A stretch of 64,000 nt of DNA from JAAYJT01 sp037445555 (GTDB lineage: Bacteria; Bacteroidota; Bacteroidia; Bacteroidales; JAAYJT01). A program made the translations under genes and the position numbers. Positions within the stretch are counted from its first letter, which is position 1, and each line of letters begins with the position of its first letter. This document shows, piece by piece, positions 1 to 9,022 of this stretch. The notes below the pieces were generated by a model. That model was not told the origin of the DNA and ran no database searches. It was given only the letters and a program-made list of their open reading frames with translations. The stretch spans positions 1 through 64,000 of the forward strand of contig JBBIKG010000007.1 of assembly GCA_037445555.1 (NCBI GenBank), written 5' to 3'.

Positions 1-241
1 CGCATAAGGGACTTCCACCCTCTGGAATTTGCACACTTTTGTACTCCGCTGAATTAAATTTGTATTTTTGATCTTTTTCAACAGCTTACAGCAAGTGTGC
101 GCTGCATGCTCATGCAGGGCACACACAGAGGATTCCATACCTTTGTACCGAACTCGGCCTTATTCATTTACTTTCAATGCTGCCCCGTTCATGCAAGGCG
201 GACGATTTCCTTATTTTTGCGGTTGAAACTAGCAGTTTACA
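1..241. other. Left-edge intergenic region upstream of ruvC
   Basis: No gene could be supported here. All three forward frames entering from the left edge stop within about 70 bases, so at most the last ~20 codons of an upstream gene could be present, and I could not recognise them. Minus-strand ATGs in this stretch hit stops after about ten codons. The only functional signal seen is the ruvC promoter box at its right end. Confidence 0.5.
212..219 (+). promoter_or_regulatory. -7 promoter box for ruvC
   Basis: The sequence TATTTTTG, followed by C, matches the Bacteroidota -7 consensus TAnnTTTG exactly and lies 22 bases before the GTG start of ruvC. No clear -33 TTTG element was seen. Confidence 0.6.
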
Positions 242-796
242 GTGGAGCGCGAACGTATCATTCTTGGAATTGACCCGGGCACCAACGCAATGGGGTATGG
301 GCTGATTGCCTGCAAAAGCAATCAGGCTTCTCTTATCAAATTCGATGTCGTTAAAACCAGCGGCGAATCATTTGAGAAGCTCAGCTTGATTTTTAACACC
401 ATCCTCGACATTATCGACCGCTATAAGCCTGGTGAGCTATCCATCGAGTCCACCTTTTACGGAAAAAACATACAATCGATGCTTAAGCTTGGGCGGGCCC
501 AGGGTATGGCAATAGCAGCGGCATTATTTCGGGGGTTGAAAGTAACGGAGTATTCGCCAAGGAGGATAAAGCAATCGGTCACAGGCAGGGGGAATGCATC
601 CAAGGAGCAGGTGGCCGCCATGCTTTCGCGCATACTTGGAGAGGCCCTGCCTGTCGGAAGTCTCGACGCCACTGATGCGCTCGCAGCCGCAGTCTGTCAT
701 TTTCTGCAGAAAGATGCCTCAGCCATATCGGCTGAGCGTGCATATAAGTCGTGGAAAGATTTTGTAGCCGAAAATCCCGGAAAAAGCAAAAAGTAA
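242..796 (+). CDS. ruvC: Crossover junction endodeoxyribonuclease RuvC
   Basis: RuvC is the Holliday-junction resolvase that cuts four-way DNA intermediates bound by RuvAB during homologous recombination and repair, in the cytoplasm. The 184-residue protein has the RNase H-like fold signature. All four acidic metal ligands are visible: Asp11 in GIDPGTNAMGYG, Glu69 in LSIEST, and Asp142 and Asp145 in LDATDALAAA. The spacing agrees with the E. coli enzyme (7, 66, 138, 141). The start is a GTG, chosen because the family begins just before the first aspartate and the promoter box sits directly upstream. The gene stands alone and converges with the arginase-like gene. ruvA and ruvB are not in the window. 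Confidence 0.96.
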   Translation: MERERIILGIDPGTNAMGYGLIACKSNQASLIKFDVVKTSGESFEKLSLIFNTILDIIDRYKPGELSIESTFYGKNIQSMLKLGRAQGMAIAAALFRGLKVTEYSPRRIKQSVTGRGNASKEQVAAMLSRILGEALPVGSLDATDALAAAVCHFLQKDASAISAERAYKSWKDFVAENPGKSKK

Positions 797-821
797 TTCG
801 TTTGCAGGAGTAATCGCGGTA

Positions 822-1994
822 CTACATCAGCTTCTGATAGGCTTTCAACCAGCGATCGGGAACCTCATTCTGGCCGGCAATGCTGTAGTCGTTGGCGGTG
901 CAGGGCACAATGGCATGCCTGCGAAACTGTGGTTTGATGTTAAGATTTGTGCCCACATCCATCCACCAGCGATCGCTTAGCTTGCTTCTGAAAAATACTA
1001 TTCCTTCGCCATATCCCTCGATTGGAACCGTGTATTTGATGAAATCTTCAGGCTTTTCGATCGGATCTTCGTGTTTGCGCTGATAATATCCCTCAACAAA
1101 AAACCAAATCATCTGAGCCAGTATATGGGCGGTCATCCCGCGTGGATCATATAGGGGGTTGAGGTCGAACAAGCCTAACGCCGTAAGTCTATCGGCCATA
1201 CCGGCATAGCGCGCCATCTGGCAGGCTTCTTCGGCATAAAACCCATTGGGGCTCGCAAATGCGTGACCCGGAGCATCGCTGGCCCGGAGAACGGAGACAT
1301 CGAAAGATAAAATATCGGCATTCCGCAACAGTGGTTCTGTTTCGGCAAGAGCAGACCGGATGGCACCCAGGCGATAAATATCAAAATACATTGATTCCAT
1401 CAATTTAATCGCTTCCTGGTCGACAAAATACGTTTGAAACCCTATGTTGGTGAAATTGAACAGATAATTTGGTTGCTGGATGATGATCTTTTTCAGATAG
1501 CTTCCCGAATGCAGCTCGGTTTCGTTGGTCCCAATGTCAAACTGCCTGTCGACGGAGGTGATATTTATTACGCGTTTAAGCCGGGCAAATGCATTATACA
1601 TGGCAAACGTAAGATCCTGGCTCCCGCCTAGGATGACAGGAACAATGTCTGATTGGATCAGCTCCGCAAGTATTTCGCTTAGAGCAAAATATGTATCATT
1701 AATTGTGTGCCCTGCCGGTATATTACCCAGGTCGGCAATTTGCGGAGTAAATGCGCCCGTATGCAGTCGATACAGGTGTTTGCGGATGCTGTCCGCAGCC
1801 TGGGCGCATCCCTGATTTCCATTGGCGCCCCTGTCTTCCCTAACGCCAATCAGTGCAATGTGGCAAGATTCAAGCCCGGGAAAATCGTTGTGGTCGAGAT
1901 ACTGCCGAATATGCCTGCCAAGCAGATTACTGTCTCCGCCCAGTTGGATTGCCAGACCTTGGTCGATTGGTTGAAGAAAATATCGGTTTTCCAT
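822..1994 (-). CDS. Arginase/formimidoylglutamase-family protein with degenerate metal site
   Basis: This 390-residue protein has the ureohydrolase (arginase, agmatinase, formimidoylglutamase) fold by motif layout, and homologues in this phylum tend to be labelled formimidoylglutamase. The three metal-binding motifs are altered. The usual GGDHS reads GGSQD (residues 123-127), the usual DAHxD reads DRQFD (149-153), and the usual SxDxD reads SFDVS (230-234). Both histidine ligands are therefore Gln and one Asp is Ser, leaving three of six ligands. A normal binuclear manganese hydrolase is unlikely, and I would not assign a substrate. The start codon overlaps the topA stop by one base (TGATG), so translation is probably coupled to topA. 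Another reading is a metal-independent or mononuclear enzyme. Confidence 0.8.
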   Translation of the reverse strand: MENRYFLQPIDQGLAIQLGGDSNLLGRHIRQYLDHNDFPGLESCHIALIGVREDRGANGNQGCAQAADSIRKHLYRLHTGAFTPQIADLGNIPAGHTINDTYFALSEILAELIQSDIVPVILGGSQDLTFAMYNAFARLKRVINITSVDRQFDIGTNETELHSGSYLKKIIIQQPNYLFNFTNIGFQTYFVDQEAIKLMESMYFDIYRLGAIRSALAETEPLLRNADILSFDVSVLRASDAPGHAFASPNGFYAEEACQMARYAGMADRLTALGLFDLNPLYDPRGMTAHILAQMIWFFVEGYYQRKHEDPIEKPEDFIKYTVPIEGYGEGIVFFRSKLSDRWWMDVGTNLNIKPQFRRHAIVPCTANDYSIAGQNEVPDRWLKAYQKLM

Positions 1995-4318
1995 CAGCGT
2001 TTGGTGCTTTTACCGCGGGTAGTTTTTTTTTCGGGGGCAGCCTGGGCAATTTTAAGGCATTCGTCGAGCGACAGGGCTGAGGGTTCAGTGCCTTTGGGTA
2101 TGCGGTAGTTGTTTTTTCCTACCGCGATGTATGCTCCCCATCGTCCGTTCAGCACTTTTACATCATCCCGTAAGTCAAACACTTTGATCACTTTTTCGAC
2201 TTCTTTTCTTCTTTTCTCTTCAATTATTTTAACACACTCAGCGGCGCCGATGGTATACGGGTCATTATTTTTCCCCAGCGAATAAAAATCAGATCCATGC
2301 CTCACATATGGTCCGAAACGACCGGTTCCGATCACCAGCGGTTTTCCGCCAAGCTCACCCACGGTGCGGGGTAACCTGAACAAAGCCAAGGCTTCGTCAA
2401 GGGTAATGGTATCAAGGCTCTGGCCTTTTTTAAATCCGGCAAAACGGGGCTTGTCCACATCATCGCTTTCGCCAATCTGCACCAATGGGCCAAATTTTCC
2501 CAGCTTCACATACACATTCTTCCCCGATTCGGGATCAATACCAAGGAGCCTTTCTCCTTTTACCCGCTCACTTTCGGCCAGTACCTTGCTTACCTGGTTG
2601 TGAAATGGCGAGTAAAACTCCCTTATCACCTGATTCCAGGCCTTTTTGCCGTCGGCTATTTCGTCAAATTCTTTTTCAACGTTCGCCGTAAAATGGTAAT
2701 CGAGTATCTCTGAAAAGTTCATAATAAGAAATTGGTTAACGAGCATTCCGATATCGGTAGGGAATAGCTTGTTCTTTTCATATCCCGCCTTTTCTGATTT
2801 TATTTTTTCGCTTATGGCATTGTTTTTCAGGGTAAGTATTTTGTATGAACGCTCGTAGCCGGCACGGTCGTCTTTTATCACATACTCGCGTTTCTGTATG
2901 GTTGAGATGATCGGGGCATAAGTTGAGGGGCGCCCAATGCCCAATTCTTCCAGTTTTTTTACCAGGCTTGCCTCAGTAAACCTGGAAGGTTGTTGGGTAA
3001 AACGTTCTGTAGCTTGCATGGTGTTCAGCAGCAGAACCTCACCTACAGAAAGGGGCGGCAGTATATTTTGTTGCTCGTCGCCGTTTTCGTCGTCACTCGA
3101 TTCAAAATATACTTTAAGATACCCGTCGAACTTGATCACTTCGCCCTTAGCGATTAGCTTTTCGGGAGTATTGGATATATTGATGGTCACGTTGGTTTTT
3201 TCGAGTATGGCATCACTCATCTGCGAAGCTATCGTGCGCTTCCAGATAAGTTCATAAAGCTTCTTTTGCGATGAATCGCCCTCAATGTCTCGGTGGTTGA
3301 GGTACGTTGGCCTTATGGCTTCGTGGGCTTCCTGTGCCCCCTTGGTTTTTGTGGTAAACTGTCGTGTATGCACGTATTCCTTACCAAACATCTGTGTAAT
3401 TTCCTCTTTAGCTTGAGCAAGAGCCATTTTACTCAGGTTGACTGAGTCGGTTCGCATGTAGGTTATTTTTCCAGACTCGTAGAGTTGCTGGGCCACCAAC
3501 ATAGTCTTTGCCACTGAAAAACCAAGCTTGCGGCTGGCCTCCTGCTGAAGGGTTGATGTGGTGAAGGGGGGTGCTGGTGATTTTTTTGCGGGCTTTGTTT
3601 CAATGTCAGCCACCTCAAAGCGGGCGCCTATACATAAGTTCAAAAAGCTGCGGGCTTCGTCAATAGAATCGAGTTTGCCCGGCAGTTCAGCATTCAGGGT
3701 GGCATTATCCTTTTCGGGTCTAACCCTGAATGCGGCGCTGATTTTGTAATATCCGGTGCTTTCAAAATTCCTGATTTCGTCTTCCCGCTCGGCAAGTAGC
3801 CTCACGGCCACCGATTGCACCCTTCCTGCCGAGAGCGCCGGCTTAACTTTTTTCCACAGAACCGGCGAAAGCTCATAACCCACCAGCCTGTCGAGCACCC
3901 GGCGCGCTTGTTGGGCATCTACCAGGTTTTGATCTATGCTGCGGGGTTTCTCAATGGCCTGCAAAATGGCAGTTTTTGTAATCTCGTGAAATGCAATTCG
4001 TTTGGTTTTCTTTTTATCGAGCGTCAATACCTCCGCCAGGTGCCACGAAATGGCTTCTCCTTCTCTGTCCTCGTCGGTGGCAAGCCATACCATTTCGGCC
4101 TTATCGGAAAGTTTTCTTAACTCTGCAATTAGTTTCTTCTTGTCGGGCGCAATTTCATAGGCCGGCAAAAAGCCCTTCTGAATATCAATGCCTATCTGGG
4201 TCTTACTGAGGTCACGAACGTGGCCATAGCATGACTCTACACGATATTCGCTGCCAAGAAATTTTTCAATGGTTTTAGCTTTGGCAGGCGATTCAACAAT
4301 TACCAGGTTTTTGGACAT
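1994..4318 (-). CDS. topA: DNA topoisomerase I (type IA)
   Basis: This enzyme relaxes negative supercoils by a transient single-strand break through a 5'-phosphotyrosine. The 774-residue protein begins with a TOPRIM domain (NLVIVESPAKAKTIEKFLG at residues 4-22). The catalytic tyrosine is Tyr287 in TYMRTDS, within the central topoisomerase domain. The C-terminal third (about residues 560-760) carries repeated lysine-rich modules with GKFGPLVQIG and GRFGPYVRHG motifs instead of the cysteine zinc ribbons of the E. coli enzyme. A basic tail of Lys, Arg and Thr follows. The gene is divergent from miaB, with a good -7 box upstream on its own strand, and it is the first gene of a two-gene unit with the arginase-like protein. 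Confidence 0.97.
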   Translation of the reverse strand: MSKNLVIVESPAKAKTIEKFLGSEYRVESCYGHVRDLSKTQIGIDIQKGFLPAYEIAPDKKKLIAELRKLSDKAEMVWLATDEDREGEAISWHLAEVLTLDKKKTKRIAFHEITKTAILQAIEKPRSIDQNLVDAQQARRVLDRLVGYELSPVLWKKVKPALSAGRVQSVAVRLLAEREDEIRNFESTGYYKISAAFRVRPEKDNATLNAELPGKLDSIDEARSFLNLCIGARFEVADIETKPAKKSPAPPFTTSTLQQEASRKLGFSVAKTMLVAQQLYESGKITYMRTDSVNLSKMALAQAKEEITQMFGKEYVHTRQFTTKTKGAQEAHEAIRPTYLNHRDIEGDSSQKKLYELIWKRTIASQMSDAILEKTNVTINISNTPEKLIAKGEVIKFDGYLKVYFESSDDENGDEQQNILPPLSVGEVLLLNTMQATERFTQQPSRFTEASLVKKLEELGIGRPSTYAPIISTIQKREYVIKDDRAGYERSYKILTLKNNAISEKIKSEKAGYEKNKLFPTDIGMLVNQFLIMNFSEILDYHFTANVEKEFDEIADGKKAWNQVIREFYSPFHNQVSKVLAESERVKGERLLGIDPESGKNVYVKLGKFGPLVQIGESDDVDKPRFAGFKKGQSLDTITLDEALALFRLPRTVGELGGKPLVIGTGRFGPYVRHGSDFYSLGKNNDPYTIGAAECVKIIEEKRRKEVEKVIKVFDLRDDVKVLNGRWGAYIAVGKNNYRIPKGTEPSALSLDECLKIAQAAPEKKTTRGKSTKR

Positions 4319-4357
4319 ATGGGTGAAGTTCGAAAAAGGTCACAGGTTTAGGGGCCG

Positions 4358-4365
4358 CAAAAGTA
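4358..4365 (-). promoter_or_regulatory. -7 promoter box for topA
   Basis: Read on the minus strand this is TACTTTTG followed by C, an exact TAnnTTTG match about 40 bases before the topA ATG. Confidence 0.6.
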
Positions 4366-4441
4366 ACGTATTTCCGCGTTCTAAATCAACATAGTATCTG
4401 TCAACCTAAAACATTCAACAACCCATAATGTTGCTTTGTCT

Positions 4442-4449
4442 TACTTTTG
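4442..4449 (+). promoter_or_regulatory. -7 promoter box for miaB
   Basis: TACTTTTG followed by C, an exact TAnnTTTG match. It lies 77 bases from the divergent topA box. The upstream TTG start that would extend miaB begins only 15 bases after this box, which favours the ATG at 4512. Confidence 0.55.
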
Positions 4450-4511
4450 CAGCCTGAAATAGTTTGAAAATTACAAATGCGCCCAATGAAATTTTGTCAT
4501 TTCACCAATTA

Positions 4512-5855
4512 ATGAAACCCCCTCAGAAAAAGTTTTATATCGAGACGTATGGCTGCCAGATGAATTTTTCGGACAGCGAGATTGTGAGTTCGGTTCTGGC
4601 AGATCAAGGTTTCGCCCTCTCTCCCAATTATCAGGAAGCCGATATCATTTTTGTCAACACCTGTTCAATACGTGAAAATGCTGAGCAGCGCATCCGGAAT
4701 CGTCTGCAGCAGTTCAGGCCACTCAAAAAGAAAAAACCTGGCTTGATTCTCGGGGTACTTGGTTGTATGGCCGAACGGCTGAAGGATAAGCTGTTTGAGG
4801 AAGATAGTTATGTTGACTTGATCGTAGGCCCCGATGCGTATCGCGATCTTCCGCGCTTACTGGAAGAGGCCGGCTCCGGTCAAAAAGCCATAAATGTGAT
4901 TCTGTCGGCTGATGAAACCTATGCCGACATCAACCCTGTGCGGGCCGGGGATAACCAGGTAACGGCATTCATCTCTATCATGCGGGGCTGCGAAAATCAT
5001 TGTGCCTATTGCGTGGTGCCTGCAACACGGGGACACGAGAGAAGCCGTGACCCCAGAACCATCTTGGCCGAAGTAGGGAAGCTGTTTGATGAAGGTTATC
5101 GTGATATTACCCTGCTGGGTCAGAATGTGAACTCTTACAGGTGGGTGGAAAACGAAACCATCACGAAATTTCCGGAGCTGCTCGAAATGGTTGCCGGATT
5201 GAGCTCCGATCTGCGCATACGTTTTGCTACTTCACATCCAAAAGATCTTTCGGATGAATTGCTGCATATCATCGCAGGGTATGAAAATATTTGCAAATCC
5301 ATTCACCTGCCGATTCAATCGGGCAGTTCAAGGATGCTGAAGCTGATGAACCGCCGTTACGACCGGGAGGGATACATGAGCCGGATTGACGCCATCAGGC
5401 GGATTTTACCCGGATGCACCGTCACTACAGATATTATTTCCGGGTTCTGTTCCGAAAAAGAGGAAGATCACCTTGAGACTATCTCATTGATGAAGTGGGC
5501 AAAATTTGATTACGCCTTTATGTTTAAATATTCGGAGCGCCCAGGCACTCCGGCTGCCAAACGCCTGGCCGACGATGTGCCCGAAGAGATAAAAAGTCGT
5601 AGGCTGGATGAAATCATACGGCTGCAGCAAAAATTGTCACTTAAAAGCAACCTGGCGGATGTTGGAAAAATATTCAGTGTGTTAGTTGAGGGTAAATCTA
5701 AACGATCAGCCTCTGAATGGATGGGGCGCACCAGCCAAAACAAGGTGGTGGTTTTTCAATCGGAAAGTCTAAGGCCGGGAGTTTATACAGATGTTCGCAT
5801 AATTTCTTGTACTGCCGCTACACTTAGAGGGGAAGAGGTAAGTTCCCGGCCTTGA
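4512..5855 (+). CDS. miaB: tRNA-2-methylthio-N6-dimethylallyladenosine synthase MiaB
   Basis: MiaB is a radical-SAM methylthiotransferase that adds the 2-methylthio group to i6A37 in tRNAs reading UNN codons. From the ATG used here the protein is 447 residues. The N-terminal UPF0004 domain has its three cluster cysteines in YGCQMNFSDSE, NTCSIRENAEQR and GVLGCMAERL. The radical-SAM motif Cys160-x3-Cys164-x2-Cys167 follows, in the typical setting GCENHCAYCVVPATRGHERS. A C-terminal TRAM domain covers roughly the last 65 residues. A TTG at 4464 would add 16 residues not typical of the family and would start right at the transcription start, so I prefer 4512. Confidence 0.95.
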   Translation: MKPPQKKFYIETYGCQMNFSDSEIVSSVLADQGFALSPNYQEADIIFVNTCSIRENAEQRIRNRLQQFRPLKKKKPGLILGVLGCMAERLKDKLFEEDSYVDLIVGPDAYRDLPRLLEEAGSGQKAINVILSADETYADINPVRAGDNQVTAFISIMRGCENHCAYCVVPATRGHERSRDPRTILAEVGKLFDEGYRDITLLGQNVNSYRWVENETITKFPELLEMVAGLSSDLRIRFATSHPKDLSDELLHIIAGYENICKSIHLPIQSGSSRMLKLMNRRYDREGYMSRIDAIRRILPGCTVTTDIISGFCSEKEEDHLETISLMKWAKFDYAFMFKYSERPGTPAAKRLADDVPEEIKSRRLDEIIRLQQKLSLKSNLADVGKIFSVLVEGKSKRSASEWMGRTSQNKVVVFQSESLRPGVYTDVRIISCTAATLRGEEVSSRP

Positions 5856-5962
5856 AATTGCCCAAGCAATAGCTTAACAATGAAGGGTATAGCCGTAAGG
5901 GCAGGAATGTTTCAACAACAAACAGTTACCCCGAATTTATTAGATAAAGAAATGAGCCAATT

Positions 5963-5996
5963 GAAACATGGCAGGGATTTCTGCCGGAGATGTTTC
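5963..5996 (+). terminator. Nested inverted repeat after miaB (possible terminator)
   Basis: GAAACAT at 5963-5969 pairs perfectly with ATGTTTC at 5990-5996. Immediately inside, GGCAG pairs with CTGCC around a 6-base loop, with a 4-base bulge (ggag) on the 3' side. The downstream stretch is T-rich (attttgattttt) but has no clean T-run. It lies about 110 bases past the miaB stop and 50 bases before the next promoter, so a terminator is the likeliest role. A structured regulatory site is possible. Confidence 0.4.
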
Positions 5997-6045
5997 ATAA
6001 GATTTTGATTTTTAACGGCTCCATGTGTATTCCGACAATAAATTC

Positions 6046-6053
6046 TATATTTG
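6046..6053 (+). promoter_or_regulatory. -7 promoter box for the C69 peptidase gene
   Basis: TATATTTG followed by T, an exact TAnnTTTG match 39 bases before the ATG. Confidence 0.55.
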
Positions 6054-6092
6054 TCAACTTAAATTATTTACCGGATACCAACTTATTCCATT

Positions 6093-7769
6093 ATGAAAAG
6101 ACTTATTCTTGCTTCTGCTATCCTAATGCTGATTGCCATATCCCCCCTGGCAGCATTTGCTTGCACGAACATCCTTGTTACAAAAACGGCATCGGCCGAC
6201 GGATCGACCATGATCAGCTATTCGGCTGATTCGCACGTTCTTTATGGCGAGCTATACCACTGGGCCGCGGGCACCTGGCCCGAATCCGCCATGATAGACA
6301 TTTACGAGTGGGACACCGGAAAGTACCTTGGCAAAATCAAGCAAGTTCCCAAAACCTATAATGTAGTTGGCAACATGAATGAACATCAGCTTGCCATTGC
6401 CGAAACCACCTTTGGTGGCCTGAAGGGGCTTGAACATGCCGAGGGAGCCATTATGGATTATGGTAGCCTAATTTACATCACCCTGCAACGAGCCAAAAAT
6501 GCCCGCGAGGCCATAAAGATCATGTCCGACCTGGTGACAGAATATGGGTACTATAGTTCTGGCGAATCATTTTCCATTTCCGATCCCAATGAAGTATGGA
6601 TTCTGGAAATGATCGGCAAGGGCAATAAAGAAAAGGGCGCCGTATGGGTCGCTCTTCGTGTTCCTGAAGGATATATCTGTGGCCATGCCAACCAGGCCCG
6701 CATACAGACTTTTACCCTGGCCAACGGAAAAAATTCCATCACTTCGAAGCAAATGGACAAAATTTTCAGCCCGGCTATAGAAGTGGTATACGCCCATGAT
6801 GCCATCACGTTTGCACGCAACAATGGCTATTTTGAAGGAAAAGATTCAGACTTTAGTTTTTCGGATGTGTATGATCCTGTTGACTTTGGTGGCGCCCGTG
6901 CCTGCGATGCACGCGTTTGGTCGGTTTTTCTTAAGCTTGACCCTTCAATGAAGCAATATCTTGATTATGCAATGGGGCATAATCTTAAAAACCGCATGCC
7001 TTTATGGATAAAACCAAACAGGAAGGTATCGCTGGCAGATGTAATGGAATTTATGCGCGACACATACCAGGGAACCCCGCTGGACATGACGAAAGATCCG
7101 GGCGCGGGACCTTATGCGGTTCCTTATCGCTGGCGTCCCCTCACGTACAAAGTTGATGATGTACAGTACACCAATGAGCGGGCAATTGCAACGCAACAAA
7201 CCGGGTTTGTCTTTGTCAGCCAGTCGCGTTCCTGGCTGCCGGATCCGATAGGTGGTATATTGTGGTTCGGTGTCGATGATGCCGGAACCACCGTGTTCGT
7301 TCCTATGTACTGCTCCATTACCAGTGTTCCTGAGCCTTTTGCAAAAGGCAACGGAGCCATGATGGAGTGGAGCGATAATTCCGCCTTTTGGATTTTTAAC
7401 CTGGTGGCCAATTATTGTTACACCCGTTATAACTACATGATTGAAGATATACGCCTTGTTCAGCGCGAGCTTGAGGGCAGGTTTATCGCTTTTGCGCCTG
7501 CAATTGATAAAGCCGCACAGGAACTTTACAGCGCGAATAAGGCACTGGCCATTGAATTTTTAACTGAATATTCGGTGAAACAGGGCAACTATACATTCGA
7601 AAGATGGAAGAAATTATTCCAGGATCTGTTTATGAAATACATGGACGGCAACCTCAAAACACCCGATCCGGGTCAACAGAATCCAAAGGTTCGCTTTCCG
7701 GGATATTCTGATGAGTATTATCGCCGTATTGCAACCGAAGCAGGAGATCGTCTGAAGGTGGTAAGATAA
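6093..7769 (+). CDS. Secreted C69-family dipeptidase (PepD-like)
   Basis: This is a 558-residue member of peptidase family C69, N-terminal nucleophile hydrolases that cleave dipeptides. A clear signal peptide ends in PLAAFA, and the next residue is Cys24, which opens the family motif CTNILVTKTASADGSTMISY. In this family the catalytic nucleophile is the N-terminal cysteine of the mature chain, so signal peptidase cleavage would itself expose the active site. The product should act in the periplasm or at the cell surface. The gene has its own promoter and no operon partners. The call to family C69 is firm. The exact substrate cannot be read from sequence. Confidence 0.9.
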   Translation: MKRLILASAILMLIAISPLAAFACTNILVTKTASADGSTMISYSADSHVLYGELYHWAAGTWPESAMIDIYEWDTGKYLGKIKQVPKTYNVVGNMNEHQLAIAETTFGGLKGLEHAEGAIMDYGSLIYITLQRAKNAREAIKIMSDLVTEYGYYSSGESFSISDPNEVWILEMIGKGNKEKGAVWVALRVPEGYICGHANQARIQTFTLANGKNSITSKQMDKIFSPAIEVVYAHDAITFARNNGYFEGKDSDFSFSDVYDPVDFGGARACDARVWSVFLKLDPSMKQYLDYAMGHNLKNRMPLWIKPNRKVSLADVMEFMRDTYQGTPLDMTKDPGAGPYAVPYRWRPLTYKVDDVQYTNERAIATQQTGFVFVSQSRSWLPDPIGGILWFGVDDAGTTVFVPMYCSITSVPEPFAKGNGAMMEWSDNSAFWIFNLVANYCYTRYNYMIEDIRLVQRELEGRFIAFAPAIDKAAQELYSANKALAIEFLTEYSVKQGNYTFERWKKLFQDLFMKYMDGNLKTPDPGQQNPKVRFPGYSDEYYRRIATEAGDRLKVVR

Positions 7770-7812
7770 AAACAAAACGGCCTTTTCATATTATAGTTGG
7801 CCTCATGTTCGT

Positions 7813-7820
7813 TATCTTTG
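7813..7820 (+). promoter_or_regulatory. -7 promoter box for the membrane coiled-coil gene
   Basis: TATCTTTG followed by C, an exact TAnnTTTG match 46 bases before the ATG at 7867. Confidence 0.6.
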
Positions 7821-7866
7821 CATAGTTAAATTAATCCTCCAGGAACTAACCTGCCAAAGTATTATA

Positions 7867-8778
7867 ATGAATACATTTTCGGACAACAAGGTTTTTAACC
7901 CCAAAAATATAATAATCCTTATCCTGCTCATTTTGAGTGTGATACTTGGGATTTTATATATGTCTAAGAATTCCCGTATCAATCAGCTCATTGGGGAAAA
8001 AGAGAAGCAGCGCCAGGCATTTCGGTCTGAGCTTGACTCACTGCTAACCGAACATCATAAGGTTAAAGAAGAATATGGCTCATTAACGCTTCAATTGGCT
8101 GCAAAGGACAGTATTATTCAGGCCAATGCCACTGAAATCAAGAAACTACTCGATACGGAGTGGGAATATTATCGTGTTCAGAAAAAGCTGACCCAGCTAC
8201 GCAATATTTCACAAGGCTATCTCAAACAGATCGATTCGCTCTACACCGTAAACAAAGAGCTCAAGGAAGAAAACGTACAGATCCGCGCCAGTTATGAACG
8301 TGAGAAAATGGTGGTGCGCGATTTGCAAAAAGATAAGGAAGCACTTACCGAAAAGGTTGAATCGGCAGCCATGCTCAGGGCTTACGGAATAGAGGCTACA
8401 GGCATTTCGGCTAGCGGAGGCCGCGGACGTGAGTTAGCTACCGATCGTGCCCGGCGCACCGACAAAATAAAGGTGTGTTTTACCTTAGCTGAGAACCCCG
8501 TGTTACAACCCGGAACGAAGGAAATTTTTCTACGGATCGCACGGCCCGACAACCGCATCCTGACCAAAGGTCTTGGTGATGAGTATTCATTCATGTATAA
8601 AGGCGAGGTGCTGCAGTATACTTCAAAAATATCAGCCAACTATCAGAATGCAAGCATAAACCTATGTACCGAATGGATCCACCGTAACGATAAAGACCCC
8701 GTTCAGGCGGGATTGTATGTGGTAACGATATTCGCAGAAGACCAGGAAATCGGGCAAACCTATTTTGAACTTAAATAA
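7867..8778 (+). CDS. Membrane-anchored coiled-coil protein, unknown function
   Basis: I do not recognise this 303-residue protein as a named family. It has one transmembrane helix near the N-terminus (about residues 15-32, rich in Ile and Leu) with a short cytoplasmic tail ahead of it. Heptad-like Leu/Lys/Glu coiled coil runs from about residue 38 to 170. A C-terminal globular domain of about 115 residues, mostly beta by composition, begins around KVCFTLAENPVLQPGTKEIF. The layout is that of a type II membrane protein with its coiled coil and globular end outside the cytoplasm. It has its own promoter and stands alone between the dipeptidase and the ABC gene. Confidence 0.75.
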   Translation: MNTFSDNKVFNPKNIIILILLILSVILGILYMSKNSRINQLIGEKEKQRQAFRSELDSLLTEHHKVKEEYGSLTLQLAAKDSIIQANATEIKKLLDTEWEYYRVQKKLTQLRNISQGYLKQIDSLYTVNKELKEENVQIRASYEREKMVVRDLQKDKEALTEKVESAAMLRAYGIEATGISASGGRGRELATDRARRTDKIKVCFTLAENPVLQPGTKEIFLRIARPDNRILTKGLGDEYSFMYKGEVLQYTSKISANYQNASINLCTEWIHRNDKDPVQAGLYVVTIFAEDQEIGQTYFELK

Positions 8779-9022
8779 CGATTGCGCACACATCTTCTGT
8801 TGCTGCAACTAAATTGAAAAAAAAGATTTTATCTTACCAGGGCTTGCAGAAAGGTCTGCACTAATAGTAGCTTTCTGTTTGAACCTCATTCAGCATTTCT
8901 TTTACCCATACTACTTTGCTTTTACTCCGGGGCGGGACTTCTCTCGGGCCGGAGTAAACTATGCTTTTTGGCCGTATGGGTTTAAAAACTACCTTAGCCA
9001 AAAAGAAGACTGCCTTTCGCAG

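Noticed and set aside
4464..4511. TTG start extending miaB
   Set aside because: It begins 15 bases after the promoter box and adds residues not typical of the family.
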